The notes under the pieces were generated by a model. That model saw only the letters and a program-made list of their open reading frames with translations. It searched no databases and had not been told where the DNA came from. Below, in pieces: positions 61,176 through 64,000 of a DNA stretch of 64,000 nucleotides. The stretch spans positions 1-64,000 of the forward strand of contig CAJTXO010000001.1 of the NCBI GenBank assembly GCA_910583555.1, in the 5' to 3' direction. This stretch comes from an uncultured Eubacterium sp. (GTDB lineage Bacteria; Bacillota; Clostridia; Lachnospirales; Lachnospiraceae). Position numbers and translations under genes: made by a program. The number at the start of each line of letters is the position of its first letter. Position 1 is the stretch's first letter.

Positions 61176-62363
61176 CTAATCAATATACTGCTTGATCGTA
61201 TTGATCAGTTTCTCGTGATCGATCGGCTTGAGCAGATATCCATCCGGCTGCAGCATCAATGCCTTCTGGATCTTCTTGCGGTCAGATATTCCGGTGAGAA
61301 AAACAACCGGTACGTCCGCCGTCTGTTCATTAGCGCGGAGTTTTTTCAAAACAGCCGGGCCGTCTTCATCCGGCATCTCATAGTCCAACAGGATCAGATC
61401 CACCTGTCTGCGCTGCAGGAAACGAAGCGCCACCTGCCCGCTCGTCGCGGTTGCCAGATCGTAATCTTCATGCAGATGCTCCTTGATCACCTTCAGCATT
61501 AACGGATTATCATCGATCACCAGAATCCTTCCACGCCCTACCGTCCGACGCCGCCGTTTACGCCGCGGCGCAGCTGCTTTCTTCGCTGCAGGTGCCGGCT
61601 TAGCCGCCTCTTTGTCCGTTTTCTCCTGATCCGTCTTGGAAGCTTTGGCCGGCTGCGCGGAAGATGCTTTGACCGGCTGAGATGCAGCTGTCTTTGCCGG
61701 CTGCGGCACAGGCACAGAAGGCATCGGCTGCGGCATTGGCTGCATATACGGCATCTGTCCGGCCTGCATCGGCTGCATATATGGCACCTGTCCTGCTTGT
61801 CCCGGCTGCGGCACTGGCATCTGCCCGGCCTGTTCTGGCTGCGTTACCGGCATCTGCCCAACCTGCTCCGGCTGTGCGACTGCCTGATTTCCCGGCGGTG
61901 TTACTGCCTGATTTCCCGGCGGTATCACTGCCTGACTTCCCGCCGGCGTCGATGCCTGCTCTTCCGGCTTATTCAGGCCTTCCTTCTCCCTCCATTCGTT
62001 TAGGAATGTGGCTAGTTCCTGCTGAATGGCATCGTTCTCTGAAAGGTTGTTTATCGTAAAATCAGTTATATTCGCCGCAATCCGCTCAAACTCCGCACAA
62101 TCTTCCTCCGAACCGACAACTACAAACGGAAGTTTATGTTTCGTAAGCAGATGTTTAATAGGAATGATCTTACTGTACCCTTCTTTTGTCTCCTTATAAA
62201 TGCAGTACACAAAAATATCCGGTGAAAAATATTTGATATGCCTTGCGACATCACCGTACCGATTTGAAGTGGTCAACGTTTCGATCTGATGCATCTGCTG
62301 AAAAAACGCGTCTTTTACATCATGATTACTACCCGTTATCAATGCCTTAAATTCCATATCCAT
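61176..62363 (-). CDS. Receiver domain protein with Pro/Gln-rich linker
   Basis: About 395 residues. Residues 1-125 form a degenerate receiver-like domain (FKALITGSNHDVKDAFFQQM, PDIFVYCIYKETKEG, VVVGSEEDCAEFER). Residues 130-270 are disordered: 24- and 33-bp repeats giving GNQAVTPP- and QAGQMPVPQ-type units, an Ala/Lys segment, then a basic patch (PRRKRRRR). Residues 280-395 are a full receiver (RILVIDDNPLMLKVIKEH, LLDYEMPDEDG, VFLTGISD, YLLKPID). No output domain. The basic patch could bind nucleic acid or membrane. It lies 48 bases upstream of the PocR kinase and is probably its phospho-target or modulator. Confidence 0.82.
   Translation of the reverse strand: MDMEFKALITGSNHDVKDAFFQQMHQIETLTTSNRYGDVARHIKYFSPDIFVYCIYKETKEGYSKIIPIKHLLTKHKLPFVVVGSEEDCAEFERIAANITDFTINNLSENDAIQQELATFLNEWREKEGLNKPEEQASTPAGSQAVIPPGNQAVTPPGNQAVAQPEQVGQMPVTQPEQAGQMPVPQPGQAGQVPYMQPMQAGQMPYMQPMPQPMPSVPVPQPAKTAASQPVKASSAQPAKASKTDQEKTDKEAAKPAPAAKKAAAPRRKRRRRTVGRGRILVIDDNPLMLKVIKEHLHEDYDLATATSGQVALRFLQRRQVDLILLDYEMPDEDGPAVLKKLRANEQTADVPVVFLTGISDRKKIQKALMLQPDGYLLKPIDHEKLINTIKQYID
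61881..61968. repeat. 24-bp in-frame tandem repeat in the linker of the receiver gene
   Basis: Units TGCCTGATTTCCCGGCGGTG plus four bases at 61881, 61905 and 61929 and a partial fourth at 61953, coding for the 8-residue unit GNQAVTPP. Looser 27-33 bp repeats continue at 61730-61875. Confidence 0.88.
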
Positions 62364-62527
62364 CACATCCCTTACATCATTTGTTAAAATTATACCATAT
62401 AAAAATGTCCGGGTCAAAAAGTATTTGCTTCATTTTTCGCCTTTGTTTTGCTATAATGGTCTTTATAGAGCCAAATGATCCGAGCCGTAGGAAAAAAACA
62501 ACTCATGCGGCAAAATGGGAGGGTATC

Positions 62528-64000
62528 ATGATGAAAATTTCCGTGCGAAATCTCGTAGAATTTATTTTCCGGGAAGGCGATATCAATTCCGCCGGCCTAG
62601 GCGCGAAAAACACTGAGGCGATGGCACTGGGAAGTAAAATGCACCGAAAGATCCAAAAGCAGATGGGCGTCGGCTACGAAGCCGAAGTGCCCTTATCTAC
62701 GTGTGTCTCTTTGAAAAGCAAAGAGACCGGCGAACCGTTCGATCTGACGATCGAGGGACGCGCTGACGGGATCATGCGGGACAACGACAATACTCAAGAT
62801 TGCGACATCGCGCGGGACAACGGCACGCCGGACGCCCCCGGCATCATCGTAGATGAGATCAAGGGCGTATTTCTCGATATCCACCAGCTCAAACAGCCGA
62901 TCCCCGTACATAAGGCTCAGGCGATGTGCTACGCCTACATGATCTGCGAAAACGAAAACCCGGCCTTTCTGACTGTCCAGGTCACCTACTGCCATTTGGA
63001 GACCGAGGAAATACGCCGTTTCCGGGAAACGTATACGAACCTCGAGATCCGGCAGTGGTTTGAAGACCTCATCCGGCGCTACGAGCCGTGGGCCATCTAC
63101 GAATATGACTGGAAGCGCCGCCGGAACGCGTCCATCCGCGACCTCGTATTTCCTTTTCCCTACCGGGAAGGGCAGCGCGATCTCGCCGCCTGCGTTTACA
63201 AGACGATCGAACACAAAAAGAAAATATTCATCCAGGCGCCGACCGGCGTGGGAAAAACGATCTCCACCGTTTTCCCGAGTGTGAAAGCGATGGGGGAAGG
63301 ACTTGCCGACCGCCTGTTTTACCTGACTGCCAAAACGATCACCCGCACCGTGGCCCAGGAGTGTTTTCAATTGTTAGCCGAACAGGATCTCTCGTTCAAA
63401 TTCCTCACGATCACGGCGAAGGAAAAACTGTGCTTCCTCGAGGGAAAACCGAACTGCACGCCCGCGTCCTGCCCGTACGCCAAAGGGCACTACGACCGCG
63501 TAAACGCGTGCGTCTACGATATGCTGACGAACGAGACCGATCTGGACCGGGATACGATCCTCACCTACGCCGAAAAACATCAGGTCTGCCCGTTTGAAAT
63601 GTGCCTGGACGCCGCCCTGTTCGCCGACGGCATCATCTGCGATTACAATTACGCGTTCGACCCCAATGTCTATCTGCGCCGCTTTTTTTCGGAGGGGAAC
63701 AAAGATTCCTTTATCTTTCTCATCGATGAGGCCCACAACCTCGTGGAGCGCGCCCGTGAGATGTACAGCGCCGTTCTGGTGAAAGAGGATTTCCTCCACG
63801 TCAAACGCATCCTGCGCGCGGAGGAAAAACGCTCCCAGCCGCCCGAAGTAAATTATATTTTAAAAGTATTTGCCGCCTCTCTCGACCAGTGCAATAAAAC
63901 GATGCTCGCATGGAAGCATGAATGTGATGAATTTGAACTGCTCACCGATATTTCCGCGTTCAGCTTCCAGCTCATGCGCGTCCGGAACCACTTTGAACTG
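62528..64000 (+). CDS. DinG-type helicase with N-terminal Cas4-like nuclease domain (3' end outside window)
   Basis: 491 codons are visible and the frame is open at the window end. Residues 1-195 are a PD-(D/E)XK-like domain (LGSKMHRKIQKQ, TIEGRADGIM, GIIVDEIKGVFLD with the E-x-K, HKAQAMCYAYMI), as in Cas4/AddB-type nucleases. From about residue 210 it is an XPD/DinG superfamily 2 helicase: FPYREGQRDL, QAPTGVGKTISTVFP (Walker A), an iron-sulphur Cys set (EKLCFLEGKPNCTPASCPY, VCPFEMC) and FLIDEAHNLVER (DEAH). Repair helicase for branched or G-rich DNA is expected. GGGAGGG precedes the ATG; TATAAT at 62452-62457 is a possible -10 box with a weak -35. Confidence 0.9.
   Translation, partial: MMKISVRNLVEFIFREGDINSAGLGAKNTEAMALGSKMHRKIQKQMGVGYEAEVPLSTCVSLKSKETGEPFDLTIEGRADGIMRDNDNTQDCDIARDNGTPDAPGIIVDEIKGVFLDIHQLKQPIPVHKAQAMCYAYMICENENPAFLTVQVTYCHLETEEIRRFRETYTNLEIRQWFEDLIRRYEPWAIYEYDWKRRRNASIRDLVFPFPYREGQRDLAACVYKTIEHKKKIFIQAPTGVGKTISTVFPSVKAMGEGLADRLFYLTAKTITRTVAQECFQLLAEQDLSFKFLTITAKEKLCFLEGKPNCTPASCPYAKGHYDRVNACVYDMLTNETDLDRDTILTYAEKHQVCPFEMCLDAALFADGIICDYNYAFDPNVYLRRFFSEGNKDSFIFLIDEAHNLVERAREMYSAVLVKEDFLHVKRILRAEEKRSQPPEVNYILKVFAASLDQCNKTMLAWKHECDEFELLTDISAFSFQLMRVRNHFEL

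Noticed and set aside
62528..64000. Cas4-like N-terminus considered as evidence of a CRISPR system
   Set aside because: It is fused to a DinG helicase, with no repeats or other cas genes nearby.

Overview
The window reads as chromosomal DNA from an endospore-forming member of the Clostridia, most likely Lachnospiraceae. The reasons are a complete spoIIA operon (anti-sigma factor antagonist, anti-sigma factor and sigma-F), consistently AGGAGG-type ribosome binding sites, a hpf-secA-prfB order as in other Firmicutes, a T-box leader in front of valS, GHKL/LytTR and PocR-type signalling proteins, and several families common in gut Lachnospiraceae. No rRNA, phage module, insertion sequence or CRISPR array was seen. 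Nearly all genes lie on the minus strand.

Layout. (1) 1-12 kb is an accessory run of small single genes on the minus strand: GNAT acetyltransferases, nucleoside phosphorylases, an epimerase, GyrI-like proteins, a SpoU methyltransferase, an AadE-like nucleotidyltransferase and others. Truncated and internally deleted genes are mixed in. (2) 12-17.4 kb holds a heterodimeric ABC exporter pair and a LytTR/GHKL two-component system. (3) 17.4-28.1 kb is core: remnants of an SbcD/SbcC-like pair, lysC - PGM-like protein - hom (threonine branch), an orphan cheW, prfB without the programmed frameshift, secA, a type I toxin-antitoxin locus, hpf with a cluster of four DnaA boxes upstream, and an rRNA-type methyltransferase. 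(4) 28.3-33.8 kb has a ydjI/ydjH/ydjG-like membrane gene set beside a GH36 alpha-galactosidase, then tRNA-Arg. (5) 33.8-40.6 kb has spoIIA, a zinc-ribbon TPR protein and valS with its T-box leader. (6) 40.6-51.1 kb is accessory and heavily decayed: an Rpn nuclease, an AraC regulator, fragments of an ABC-2 transporter, an intact lipoprotein and its ruined paralogue, a CLC transporter, remains of an LRR/Fn3 surface protein, a Phd/RelE-type pair, and a four-tRNA cluster. (7) 51.2-64 kb is signalling and repair: a hemerythrin-receiver protein, a DD-carboxypeptidase, a two-component system, a membrane MutS-like ATPase, a PocR hybrid kinase with Hpt, a receiver with a Pro/Gln-rich linker, and the start of a DinG-type helicase fused to a Cas4-like nuclease (cut by the window end).

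The features most worth follow-up are the DnaA-box cluster in front of hpf, the type I toxin-antitoxin locus with a clear antisense promoter, a GNAT-nucleoside phosphorylase fusion, a hemerythrin-X-receiver protein, and a striking spread of in-frame minisatellites (15- or 24-bp units) in unrelated genes. The last group includes essential valS, and a 24-bp repeat also sits between the T-box and the terminator of the valS leader.

All calls rest on reading the sequence by eye. Family names come from recognised motifs and no database was searched.
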